In this document: piece after piece, positions 35,363-42,331 of the stretch | Position numbering within the stretch: the stretch's first letter is position 1 | Layout: the number at the start of each line of letters is the position of its first letter | DNA from: Lachnospiraceae bacterium NC2008 | Lineage (GTDB): Bacteria; Bacillota; Clostridia; Lachnospirales; Lachnospiraceae | DNA length: 64,000 bases | Reading direction: 5' to 3' | Assembly (NCBI GenBank): GCA_000687675.1 | Contig: JHWS01000009.1 | Span: 1 to 64,000, forward strand | Translations under genes and position numbers: made by a program | Notes under the pieces: generated by a model | Told to the model about the DNA's origin: nothing | Seen by the model: only the letters and a program-made list of their open reading frames with translations | Databases searched by the model: none

Positions 35363-35584
35363 ATGGATTATCCAGTAATAGATGTAGAAACAACAGGGAT
35401 GCGTATAAGAGATTTAATTAGAGAGAGTGGACATACAGTAACAGAGGTTTCTGATTATCTTGGAACTAGTACTTCTCTAGTATACAGATATATAAGAGGA
35501 GATGTACTTCCAAGTATCGACAGAATAGTTGCACTCTCGATATATCTTGGAGTTCCTATAGAAAGAATAATAGCAATTAGTTGA
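35363..35584 (+). CDS. Small XRE-type helix-turn-helix protein
   Basis: 73 residues. After a short N-terminal tail it is a single Cro/C1-type HTH (MRIRDLIRESGHTVTEVSDY, then STSLVYRYIRGDVLPSID and LSIYLGVPIERI). AAAGGAG precedes the ATG. The first tRNA of the array starts 10 nt after its stop, so gene and array are very likely on one transcript. It may be an autoregulator of the array, or simply the remaining gene of a former prophage or plasmid module. Confidence 0.85.
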   Translation: MDYPVIDVETTGMRIRDLIRESGHTVTEVSDYLGTSTSLVYRYIRGDVLPSIDRIVALSIYLGVPIERIIAIS

Positions 35585-35593
35585 AATAGAATT

Positions 35594-35664
35594 TGCGGTG
35601 TGGGGTAATGGCAGCCCGCAGGATTTTGATTCCTAGAGTCTTGGTTCAATTCCAAGTGCCGCAG
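35594..35664 (+). tRNA. tRNA-Gln (anticodon TTG), array member 1
   Basis: Acceptor TGCGGTG/TGCCGCA, starting with the U1-A72 pair typical of tRNA-Gln. Anticodon loop TTTTGAT, T-arm CTTGG-TTCAATT-CCAAG. The anticodon stem has a mismatch at its base. 10 nt after the HTH stop codon; no encoded CCA. Confidence 0.85.
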
Positions 35665-35667
35665 TAT

Positions 35668-35739
35668 GACGTAGTAGCCAAGCAGGAAAGGCAACGGACT
35701 GCAAATCCGTGAGCGTGAGTTCGAATCTCATCTACGTCT
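35668..35739 (+). tRNA. tRNA-Cys (anticodon GCA), array member 2
   Basis: Acceptor GACGTAG/CTACGTC, anticodon loop CTGCAAA, T-loop TTCGAAT. Discriminator T fits the U73 identity element of cysteine tRNA. Only 3 nt after the previous tRNA. Confidence 0.88.
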
Positions 35740-35743
35740 TTAT

Positions 35744-35815
35744 GGGCTTGTAGCTCAACAGGTAGAGCGGGAGACTGAAAATCTCTGTGAGGCGGTTCGA
35801 CTCCGTCCGAGCCCA
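35744..35815 (+). tRNA. tRNA-Phe (anticodon GAA), array member 3
   Basis: Acceptor GGGCTTG/CGAGCCC, anticodon loop CTGAAAA, T-loop TTCGACT. Clearly different from the rRNA-linked tRNA-Phe at 1046 in the acceptor and in the D, anticodon and T stems. Confidence 0.87.
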
Positions 35816-35819
35816 TTAT

Positions 35820-35891
35820 GCTTCCTTGGCAGAGCGGATATGCACCGGCCTTTTAAGCCGTGATATGTGGGTTCAACTCCCATGGGGAGCA
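35820..35891 (+). tRNA. tRNA-Lys (anticodon TTT), array member 4
   Basis: Acceptor GCTTCCT/GGGGAGC with G-T pairs, anticodon loop CTTTTAA on a CGGC/GCCG stem, T-loop TTCAACT. It shares almost nothing but the anticodon loop with the tRNA-Lys at 1148. Lysine identity is by anticodon only. Confidence 0.8.
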
Positions 35892-35896
35892 CGTAT

Positions 35897-35969
35897 ACGG
35901 TTGTAGCTTAGTTAGTAGAGCAACGGTCTCTTAAACCGAAGGTCGTGGGTTCGAATCCCACCGACAGTA
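35897..35969 (+). tRNA. tRNA-Lys (anticodon CTT), array member 5, slightly degenerate
   Basis: Acceptor ACGGTTG/CGACAGT has one G-A mismatch, and the D-loop reads TTAG where TTGG is expected (first conserved G lost). Anticodon loop CTCTTAA on a CGGT/ACCG stem; T-arm GTGGG-TTCGAAT-CCCAC is perfect. May be impaired or specialised. Confidence 0.72.
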
Positions 35970-35973
35970 GTAT

Positions 35974-36046
35974 TGCGGTATAGTTCAATTGGTAGAGCGC
36001 CTGATTCTGATTCAGGATGTTGCAGGTTCGAGTCCTGCTACCGTAG
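35974..36046 (+). tRNA. tRNA-Gln (anticodon CTG), array member 6
   Basis: Acceptor TGCGGTA/TACCGTA (U1-A72), anticodon stem CCTGA/TCAGG with loop TTCTGAT, T-loop TTCGAGT. Four-nt spacer from member 5. Confidence 0.88.
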
Positions 36047-36050
36047 TTTT

Positions 36051-36123
36051 GGACATATAGCTCAATTGGCAGAGCGTCCGGCTGTTAACCGGGTGGTTGT
36101 GGGTTCAAGTCCCTCTATGTCCG
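36051..36123 (+). tRNA. tRNA-Asn (anticodon GTT), array member 7
   Basis: Acceptor GGACATA/TATGTCC, anticodon stem CCGG/CCGG with loop CTGTTAA, T-loop TTCAAGT. Distinct from the tRNA-Asn at 311. Last member; after it 36124-36471 is AT-rich with an inverted CATACA/TGTATG pair near 36399-36430 and no clear gene apart from the doubtful ORF at 36196. Confidence 0.9.
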
Positions 36124-36195
36124 CTTGAATAGTAAAATATTAGTGTACTTCAACTAAAGCTCTACCCCATCGCATATATATAGTCTCTTTCTTAT

Positions 36196-36306
36196 CTAAT
36201 GTCTTAAACCAAGAAGAAACATTGTATATGTATAGACCTGGAAATCATAGCAATCTGTCTCTGTAGGGATATAACATTTGTGCCTGTTTTTCATTTTGTA
36301 TGTCAT
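36196..36306 (-). CDS. Doubtful 36-codon ORF
   Basis: Starts MTYKMKNRHKCYIPTE, with GGGGAG ~6 nt before the ATG at 36306, a good ribosome site. It has two Cys, several Tyr and a hydrophobic end. No family recognised; it may be a real small protein or the end of a decayed gene between the tRNA array and the HipA-like module. Confidence 0.3.
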   Translation of the reverse strand: MTYKMKNRHKCYIPTETDCYDFQVYTYTMFLLGLRH

Positions 36307-36471
36307 AGTTGTCTCCCCAATAATATTTAGAAATATCCTTGCCCTGGCTAATTCTAGCAAAATATAATTAAATGTATCAAGCGTTAAGATGTGGTTAACA
36401 TACAAATATTGAAAGTAAACAAAATGTATGTTAATATCGAATTGTAGAAAATACTTATAGGATATAAAACT

Positions 36472-37167
36472 ATGGAAGAAATAAGAAATTTGTACATAGA
36501 AGAAAAAAAGAAATATGATAAATATGTTTCTGACTTAGAAGAGATTGAAGCTAGGTTATGTGCTTATGCAAAAGGACTGAATTCTATTGTTGTGAAGTCT
36601 ATTGGAGATAATAAATATTATTATAAACAGTGGAGAGACGGAGAAAAGGTTAAATCACAGCTTATAGGCAAAGCCGAACCTTCTGTAGCGGCGGATATTG
36701 AGAATGAGATTGTAACAAGAAAGCAACTAGAAAAGAAAAAAGCAGAACTAACCATTCTTATTAAAGTGAAGAAAAAAGAAGTTGAAGAACTTCGTAAATA
36801 TGCTCTGGAACCTTCTATAGAAGAAGATTTTACTTTTGAAGTCTTTTGGAAGAATGAGCTTTCAGCAAGGGTTAGTGTTAGGAAGAATCAAGTGCATGTT
36901 TCAAGATATATTAAAAATCCAGTACGACAGATATTTCATGCAAATAAAATAAGCAGAAATCAGCTTATGGAAACATTGAAACTTCGCTGTTTAGAAGAAG
37001 GCCGGCCTGATATTAATGAATGGCTTAAGTATAGAGGAATTAGTTCATATAACCCACTTGAGATTGTTAAGAAGACACATGGGGTTTCATATAATGATTA
37101 TATTTGGATAAGGTTTCCAGGAGAAAATTTGAAAGCAGAAGATGTACTTGTCAGAGAAAGGGTGTGA
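36472..37167 (+). CDS. Unknown protein, partner of HipA-like kinase
   Basis: 231 residues. The N-terminal half is a charged coiled coil (EEKKKYDKYVSDLEEIEARL and KKAELTILIKVKKKEVEEL) around a short basic module (YYYKQWRDGEKVKSQLIGK). The C-terminal half (~120-231) appears globular. It ends 4 nt before the kinase start, so the two are translationally linked. Adjacent small genes to HipA-like kinases are usually antitoxins or split N-terminal subdomains; that role is possible but not shown. No family recognised. Confidence 0.7.
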   Translation: MEEIRNLYIEEKKKYDKYVSDLEEIEARLCAYAKGLNSIVVKSIGDNKYYYKQWRDGEKVKSQLIGKAEPSVAADIENEIVTRKQLEKKKAELTILIKVKKKEVEELRKYALEPSIEEDFTFEVFWKNELSARVSVRKNQVHVSRYIKNPVRQIFHANKISRNQLMETLKLRCLEEGRPDINEWLKYRGISSYNPLEIVKKTHGVSYNDYIWIRFPGENLKAEDVLVRERV

Positions 37168-37171
37168 AAGC

Positions 37172-37921
37172 ATGTTTAATGTAAAATTGAACAGTGAATA
37201 CATAGTTGAAACTGTGGGTACATCAGAGGGGACACAGATTAAATACAAAAAGGGTGGATACTGGTATAAACTTGATAATCGTGGGAATGAAGGCTTATGT
37301 GAGTATCTCGCTTCAAAGTTTTTGACTTTTACATCACTATCAAAGGAAGAATATGTTCTTTATGAACAGGGGATGATTAACGGTAGACCTGGATGTAGAA
37401 GTAAAGATTTTATTGGAGATAGTAGCAAAGAACTAATTACTTTATATCGATTATATAATAATGAGACTGGCGAGAATCTAGCAAAAGTAATAGCGGGATT
37501 TGATGACATGGAAGATAGAATCGGTTATGTTATAAATTTTGTAAAAAAGGTATGTGGAATAGATTACACCGACTATCTTAGAAAGATAATAACACTTGAT
37601 GCGATTATTCTTAATGAGGACAGGCACGTCAATAACTTGACACTATTGTATGATGGTGTTGAGTTTCGACCTGCTCCTATATTTGATAATGGTTGTTCAC
37701 TTCTTACAGCAAACCAATCTAAGAAAATGAATGCAGATATTAGTGACAATGTTAAGCGTGTTATTGCTAAACCATTTAGTGGATCTTTTGAGAAACAATA
37801 TAAATATTTTGGACAAGGATTCACTTTTGATAAAAATGAAGTGTTATCTTGGCTAGAGACAGAACCAAAATCTGAGGAAAGAGATATACTTATATATCAA
37901 GTTGAGAACTGTAACTTATAA
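37172..37921 (+). CDS. HipA/CtkA-like protein kinase
   Basis: 249 residues. The kinase signature is LDAIILNEDRHVNNLTLLYD (catalytic N-x-D-x-H-x-x-N motif) with the metal-binding FDNG of PAPIFDNGCSL, as in HipA C-terminal domains. It lacks the full N-terminal HipA domain and is shorter than HipA (~440), so it is nearer the CtkA-type or split HipT-type kinases. HipA-type toxins phosphorylate aminoacyl-tRNA synthetases; a link with the neighbouring tRNA array would be intriguing but is untested. The start is the ATG at 37172, 4 nt after the upstream stop. Confidence 0.8.
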   Translation: MFNVKLNSEYIVETVGTSEGTQIKYKKGGYWYKLDNRGNEGLCEYLASKFLTFTSLSKEEYVLYEQGMINGRPGCRSKDFIGDSSKELITLYRLYNNETGENLAKVIAGFDDMEDRIGYVINFVKKVCGIDYTDYLRKIITLDAIILNEDRHVNNLTLLYDGVEFRPAPIFDNGCSLLTANQSKKMNADISDNVKRVIAKPFSGSFEKQYKYFGQGFTFDKNEVLSWLETEPKSEERDILIYQVENCNL

Positions 37922-37944
37922 TCCACAAGGCGGAGGTAAGAAAT

Positions 37945-38148
37945 ATGAGTATTACTGAATACAATGAAGAAGAAACAATGAAGTTGTTTGCTGCAGAATT
38001 TCGAGAAGAAGGTGCTGAGCAAAAACAGCATGAGAATGTGATTCGTATGCTTGGGAAAAATGTTTCTCCAGAGAATATTGCAAACTACTTGGATGTTTCT
38101 GTAGATTACGTGAAGCAGATTGAAGCAGAGATGCTTGCGAAGGTGTAG
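37945..38148 (+). CDS. Short protein resembling the C-terminal tail of Rpn-family nucleases
   Basis: 67 residues: EEETMKLFAAEFREEGAEQK, then a helix-turn-helix-like ending VSPENIANYLDVSVDYVKQI. This charged helix plus HTH tail is typical of the ends of Rpn (PD-(D/E)xK transposase-like) proteins. Rpn genes can also express their C-terminal tail as a separate short product, so this could be functional or a leftover. GGAGG precedes the ATG. Confidence 0.6.
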   Translation: MSITEYNEEETMKLFAAEFREEGAEQKQHENVIRMLGKNVSPENIANYLDVSVDYVKQIEAEMLAKV

Positions 38149-38206
38149 AAATTGCATTATATCAAGATATTTATTGGATAGACATTAGACGAAGGACAAA
38201 TAAAAT

Positions 38207-38755
38207 ATGTCACAAACATTTGCGGTTATAGATACAGAAACTAATTGGGATAATGAAGTTATGTCTGTAGGTATAGTTATTGCCAGAGATGGAGATTTTG
38301 AACCTATAGATACCTGTTATATTATATTTGAGGAGGCAGCCAAAGTTGGTGGCCTCTTTTCAAGTTCTCTTTATATAGAAGGACAGGACTATAAGACTCT
38401 TGCTAAGAGAGTAGGGATTGCTGAAATTAAAGACTTCTTAAATAAACATGATATTCAAGAAGTGTTTGCTTATAATGCATCGTTTGACTATCGTTGTCTG
38501 CCTGAACTATCAGCTTACAGCTGGCATGATATCTTAAGACTTGCAGCATATAAGCAGTATAATCCAGCTATCCCAGCTAACGCGCCTTGCTGTAAAACTG
38601 GAAGACTTAAGTGCGGCTACAAAGTGGAGGATATTCTTTGTATGTTTGGGGAAGGTGGATATATGGAACTTCATAATGCACTTACGGATGCAGTGGACGA
38701 ACTAAGGATTATGAAGCATTTGCAGCATCTAATAGACGTATATCCAAAATTGTAA
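38207..38755 (+). CDS. DnaQ-like (DEDDh) 3'-5' exonuclease
   Basis: 182 residues with all exonuclease motifs: ExoI VIDTET, ExoII YNASFDYRCL, ExoIII HNALTDAVDE (His five residues before Asp, DEDDh type). Such free-standing proteins trim DNA or RNA 3' ends. GAAGGAC precedes the ATG. It is the last gene of the accessory stretch that begins with the RNA-repair locus; whether it acts on RNA there is unknown. Confidence 0.85.
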   Translation: MSQTFAVIDTETNWDNEVMSVGIVIARDGDFEPIDTCYIIFEEAAKVGGLFSSSLYIEGQDYKTLAKRVGIAEIKDFLNKHDIQEVFAYNASFDYRCLPELSAYSWHDILRLAAYKQYNPAIPANAPCCKTGRLKCGYKVEDILCMFGEGGYMELHNALTDAVDELRIMKHLQHLIDVYPKL

Positions 38756-38858
38756 AAATTTTTTGAGATTTACCATAAATAGTTGAAACTCGTTTCGTGT
38801 AATAAACATAAGCGATAAAAAATAACAATTTAAAGTTATGAAACGGAGAAAAATTATT

Positions 38859-39467
38859 ATGAAATTTAAGAAGTTAACAGTATTAGCATTAGTAGCTTGC
38901 CTTGCATTTACAGCATGTGGTAAGGACAAGGAAGAACCATCACAGGTAAATGAAGAGCCTACAGCTCAGGTATCGGTAGTTACAGAACCATCAGAGCCAC
39001 AGGAAGTGGTTACAGAGCCATCAGAGGTTCAGGAACCAGAAGAACCAGGAAGTTCTACAACTACTACAGAACCTTCAACATATCTTACATCAGGCACAGT
39101 AGGTGATTATGCATATGTAATCGAGCCAGGTTTTGCTGATAGCAAAGAGTACTATGCAGAGGATCTTAAGAATCATTGCTGGATTTTTGAATCCTTAGAA
39201 GAGGTAGATACACCGATTTGGGTTACTATTTCATCAGGTGAAAAGTCTCACGGTGGTTATGGTATCGGTGTTGTAGATATTACAGAAGAAGATGACGGAA
39301 CTATCCTTATTACTGTAGAGGAAACTTCTCCTGCTCCAGATCAGGTAACCACAGAAGCAATTGAAACACCTAATGTTACAGTTAGATTCGACTATGGTAT
39401 TAAGGGAACACCAGAAAGTTTCAAGGTAGTTAATACAGCAGGCGTAGAAATCCCTAGCGCATATTAA
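38859..39467 (+). CDS. Lipoprotein with Pro/Glu-rich linker (copy A)
   Basis: 202 residues. Signal peptide MKFKKLTVLALVACLAFTAC with lipobox FTAC, a low-complexity linker of EPSE/VTEPSE repeats, and a ~130-residue domain containing YLTSGTVGDYAY, NHCWIFESLEE, GGYGIGVVDITEEDDGT and VRFDYGIKGTPES. The domain is unknown to me. The start is the ATG at 38859 with GGAG ~12 nt upstream; the ATG at 38838 overlaps that site. A near-identical gene lies at 44713, with the TetR-MFS-ABC cassette between the two. Confidence 0.82.
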   Translation: MKFKKLTVLALVACLAFTACGKDKEEPSQVNEEPTAQVSVVTEPSEPQEVVTEPSEVQEPEEPGSSTTTTEPSTYLTSGTVGDYAYVIEPGFADSKEYYAEDLKNHCWIFESLEEVDTPIWVTISSGEKSHGGYGIGVVDITEEDDGTILITVEETSPAPDQVTTEAIETPNVTVRFDYGIKGTPESFKVVNTAGVEIPSAY

Positions 39468-39529
39468 TTAGCTAACAAACGGAATCCACTTGCTAACGTG
39501 TGGCTCGTTTCCGCAATATAGTAAATCCT

Positions 39530-39561
39530 ACACCAGGTTTGATTAACCTGGTGTTTTTTTA
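39530..39561 (+). terminator. Terminator after lipoprotein A
   Basis: ACACCAGGTT/AACCTGGTGT stem plus a T-run. Confidence 0.92.
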
Positions 39562-39569
39562 TTTTTAAA

Positions 39570-39643
39570 TTCGACTGATAGTCGAAAAAATTATTGACAT
39601 GATAAAAATAATGCTATATCTTAAAAATAGACTAACGGTCGAA
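39570..39643. promoter_or_regulatory. TetR-type operators around the cassette promoter
   Basis: A perfect palindrome TTCGACT-GAT-AGTCGAA (39570-39586) and a degenerate copy (39627-39643) bracket TTGACA (39594-39599), 17 nt, TATCTT (39617-39622). The arrangement predicts autorepression by the TetR protein encoded next. Confidence 0.8.
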
Positions 39644-39690
39644 AATTAAAATCAACATAGAAATTAATATAAAAAATAACTGGAGACACA

Positions 39691-40296
39691 ATGAAAAAAG
39701 GCGAAAGAAGAAAACAAGAATTACTTAAGATAGCTTACAAGATGTTCCTTACAAAAGGATATGAGAATACAAGCGTTGATGACATTATCGAAGTGGCTGG
39801 TATAGCAAAGGGAACATACTACTACTATTTCGAAAGCAAAGAACAAACACTTGAAGAAGTTATAGATATGATGCTTGATGCTATGGTGGAAAAAGCTGAG
39901 ATGGTGCAGGCTCAGGAACTTCCTGTTCAGCAGAAACTTATAGGGGTCATGATGTGTTTTAGACCGGATGAAAGCGAGGCTACTATAGGTGAAGCACTTC
40001 ATAATCAGGAGAATATCGTGATGCACGAGAAAACTAACAGAAAACTAATTGAGAGAGCAGTTCCTATTCTTGCAAAAGTTGCAAAGCAGGCTGTGGATGA
40101 AGGTATCGCGGCTTGTGATGATTTAGAAGAGAGGGTGAAGATGATTCTGATTCTAAGTAGCGCACTCTTTGATGACAATATGGGCGGTCAGCCTAATATA
40201 GATGTATTTGTTGATGTTATTGAAAGAATCTTATACGCAAAGCCAGGAACCTTTGACTTTATAAGGATGTTGGTAGAGGGAGGAAATAATGAGTAA
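39691..40296 (+). CDS. TetR-family transcriptional regulator
   Basis: 201 residues. The N-terminal HTH is typical of TetR (QELLKIAYKMFLTKGYENTS, then DIIEVAGIAKGTYYYYFESK). The C-terminal helical ligand domain is not conserved in an informative way. Palindromic operators upstream and the overlapping start of the MFS gene (8 bp) show it is the regulator of the following export cassette, probably relieved by the exported compound. Confidence 0.92.
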   Translation: MKKGERRKQELLKIAYKMFLTKGYENTSVDDIIEVAGIAKGTYYYYFESKEQTLEEVIDMMLDAMVEKAEMVQAQELPVQQKLIGVMMCFRPDESEATIGEALHNQENIVMHEKTNRKLIERAVPILAKVAKQAVDEGIAACDDLEERVKMILILSSALFDDNMGGQPNIDVFVDVIERILYAKPGTFDFIRMLVEGGNNE

Positions 40297-41530
40297 GAAT
40301 TATAAAAAGTTCCTTTTGCTTTGGTCTGGAGAACTTATCTCTTCAATAGGTGGAGGATTAACAAGCTTCGGACTTGGAGTATATATATTTAACACTACTG
40401 GTTCTGCCACAGGTATGGCACTGGTAACTCTTCTTGGATTTCTGCCAACTCTTCTTTTGAGCACACCTGCAGGTGTTCTTGCAGACAGATATGACAGAAG
40501 GCTTCTTATGATGATAGGAGATGGATGCTCGGCTCTTGGTGTGATCTATATCCTCATTGCTATGCTTAGAGGCAATGCTTCTTTGCTGGAGATATGTATA
40601 GGTGTATCTGTAAGTGCAATCTTTTCTGCACTTCTTGAACCATCATATAGAGCTACTATAACAGACCTTCTTACAAAGGAAGAATTTTCTAAGGCCAATG
40701 GCCTTGTTTCTCTTGCGGGAAGTGCAAGATACCTCTTCTCGCCGGTTATAGCCGGCTTCCTTCTTGGAGTAAGTGATGTGAAGCTTCTTCTTATTATAGA
40801 TATCTGCACATTCTTTCTGACTGTTATAAGTGCAGCGGTTGTTAGGAAAGGACTTCCGGAAACCGAAAAGAAAGAGAATAAATCATTTATGAAAAGTTTT
40901 AAAGAGGGCTGGAGCATAATCAGTAAGAATAAGGGGATAGTGATGCTGATAGTTGTATCTTCTGCTATTACTATGTTTATGGGGATGTTCCAGGTATTAG
41001 TTGAGCCTTATGTTCTTTCTTTCTCAGGGGCTAAAACTCTTGGAGTAGCAGAAACTGTATGTGCCTGCGGAATGCTTATATCAGCTGTATATCTTGGAAT
41101 AAAAGGAATAAAGAAAAACTATACAAACCATATGGCCATATCACTTGCTATGGCAGGAGTGTGCATGTTCTTCTTTGTAATAAAAGAAAATATCTATATT
41201 AACTGCGCTTTTGGCTTGCTTTTCTTTATGATGCTTCCGGTTGCCAATAACTGTCTTGATTATCTTGCCAGAACTAATATCCCGTCAGAGGCTCAGGGAA
41301 GAGCTTGGGGCTTTATCGGATCTTTATCCCAGATGGGCTATGTGGTTGCATATGCAGTATCAGGCGTTTCAGCAGATGCCATTGGAAAGATAACAGGCCA
41401 GGGCGTAGGTAAAGGCTCAGCAGTAGTAATACAGATTGCAGGGATTATGTTAGCGCTTATAGCTCTTTCTATCTTGCCTATGAAAAGCGTTCGAGCCTTG
41501 GAAGAAAACGTTAACAGGCAGCAGTCATAG
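40289..41530 (+). CDS. Major facilitator superfamily exporter
   Basis: 413 residues, about twelve hydrophobic helices. The motif-A-like loop GVLADRYDRR follows helix 2. The family resembles drug:proton antiporters of the macrolide-efflux (Mef-like) group. It overlaps the TetR gene by 8 bp and is preceded by GGGAGG inside that gene. Substrate unknown; the TetR/MFS/ABC grouping suggests a toxic small molecule or antimicrobial. Confidence 0.88.
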   Translation: MSKNYKKFLLLWSGELISSIGGGLTSFGLGVYIFNTTGSATGMALVTLLGFLPTLLLSTPAGVLADRYDRRLLMMIGDGCSALGVIYILIAMLRGNASLLEICIGVSVSAIFSALLEPSYRATITDLLTKEEFSKANGLVSLAGSARYLFSPVIAGFLLGVSDVKLLLIIDICTFFLTVISAAVVRKGLPETEKKENKSFMKSFKEGWSIISKNKGIVMLIVVSSAITMFMGMFQVLVEPYVLSFSGAKTLGVAETVCACGMLISAVYLGIKGIKKNYTNHMAISLAMAGVCMFFFVIKENIYINCAFGLLFFMMLPVANNCLDYLARTNIPSEAQGRAWGFIGSLSQMGYVVAYAVSGVSADAIGKITGQGVGKGSAVVIQIAGIMLALIALSILPMKSVRALEENVNRQQS

Positions 41531-41558
41531 GCATAGAAGAGGCGAGGGAGGACATAAC

Positions 41559-42296
41559 ATGAAAGAGATATTAAAAGTTACGAATATAGCTAAAGATGGA
41601 ATCTTAAACAACATAAGCTTCACCATGGAAGCTGGAGAGATGGTTGCTATCATGGGACCCTCAGGTTCGGGTAAATCAACCCTTCTTTACAATGTATCAG
41701 GCATGGACCATGCTGACGGGGGAGAAGTTTTTATTGGAGATAGTGAAATAACAAAACTATCTGAAGAGGACAAATCTAAGGTAAGGCTTACCAAAATGGG
41801 ATTTGTCTTCCAGCAGATGAATGTCCTTTCAAATCTTAATCTAATTGATAACATCATGTTCCCTGCTCTTTATGCAAAGGGAAAGAAGCATGAGAAAACT
41901 GTAAGGCAGCAGGCTCTAGCGCTTATGGAAGAGTTTGAGATTGCTGACCTTGCAGATCATATGACTAATCAGGTTTCAGGAGGTCAGCTTCAGAGAGCCT
42001 GCATAGTAAGAAGTATGATGATGGAGCCGGAAATCCTTTTTGCAGACGAGCCAACAGGAGCGCTTAATCAGAAGGCAGCAGGAACAGTTATTGATGCATT
42101 TTTAAAGATAAACAAAAAAGGTACTTCTATCATGATGGTAACTCATGACAGCAAGGTCGCCATCAAGTGCGACAGAGTTCTCTATATATTAGACGGACAG
42201 CTTAGGGGAGAACTTCTTCTTGGCAAATACCAAAAAGAAGAGGAAGAAGAACGTCAGAAGAAGATAAATACCTGGCTTAGTTCATTTGGCTGGTAA
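41559..42296 (+). CDS. ABC transporter ATPase (MacB/LolD type)
   Basis: 245 residues. Walker A GPSGSGKST, Q-loop VFQQMNVLSNL, signature VSGGQLQRA, Walker B ILFADEPTGAL, H-loop VTHDS. The DEPTGAL form and overall length fit the MacB/LolD/BceA group that pairs with FtsX-like permeases, encoded next. A short charged C-terminal tail is present. Confidence 0.94.
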   Translation: MKEILKVTNIAKDGILNNISFTMEAGEMVAIMGPSGSGKSTLLYNVSGMDHADGGEVFIGDSEITKLSEEDKSKVRLTKMGFVFQQMNVLSNLNLIDNIMFPALYAKGKKHEKTVRQQALALMEEFEIADLADHMTNQVSGGQLQRACIVRSMMMEPEILFADEPTGALNQKAAGTVIDAFLKINKKGTSIMMVTHDSKVAIKCDRVLYILDGQLRGELLLGKYQKEEEEERQKKINTWLSSFGW

Positions 42297-42331
42297 ATGC
42301 TTTCACCACATTCATATTTGGAGATGAATAT

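Noticed and set aside
30889-38755. Intact prophage or integrative element
   Set aside because: The tRNA array and HTH gene look phage-like, but no integrase, terminase, capsid or conjugation genes are seen and no att repeats were identified.
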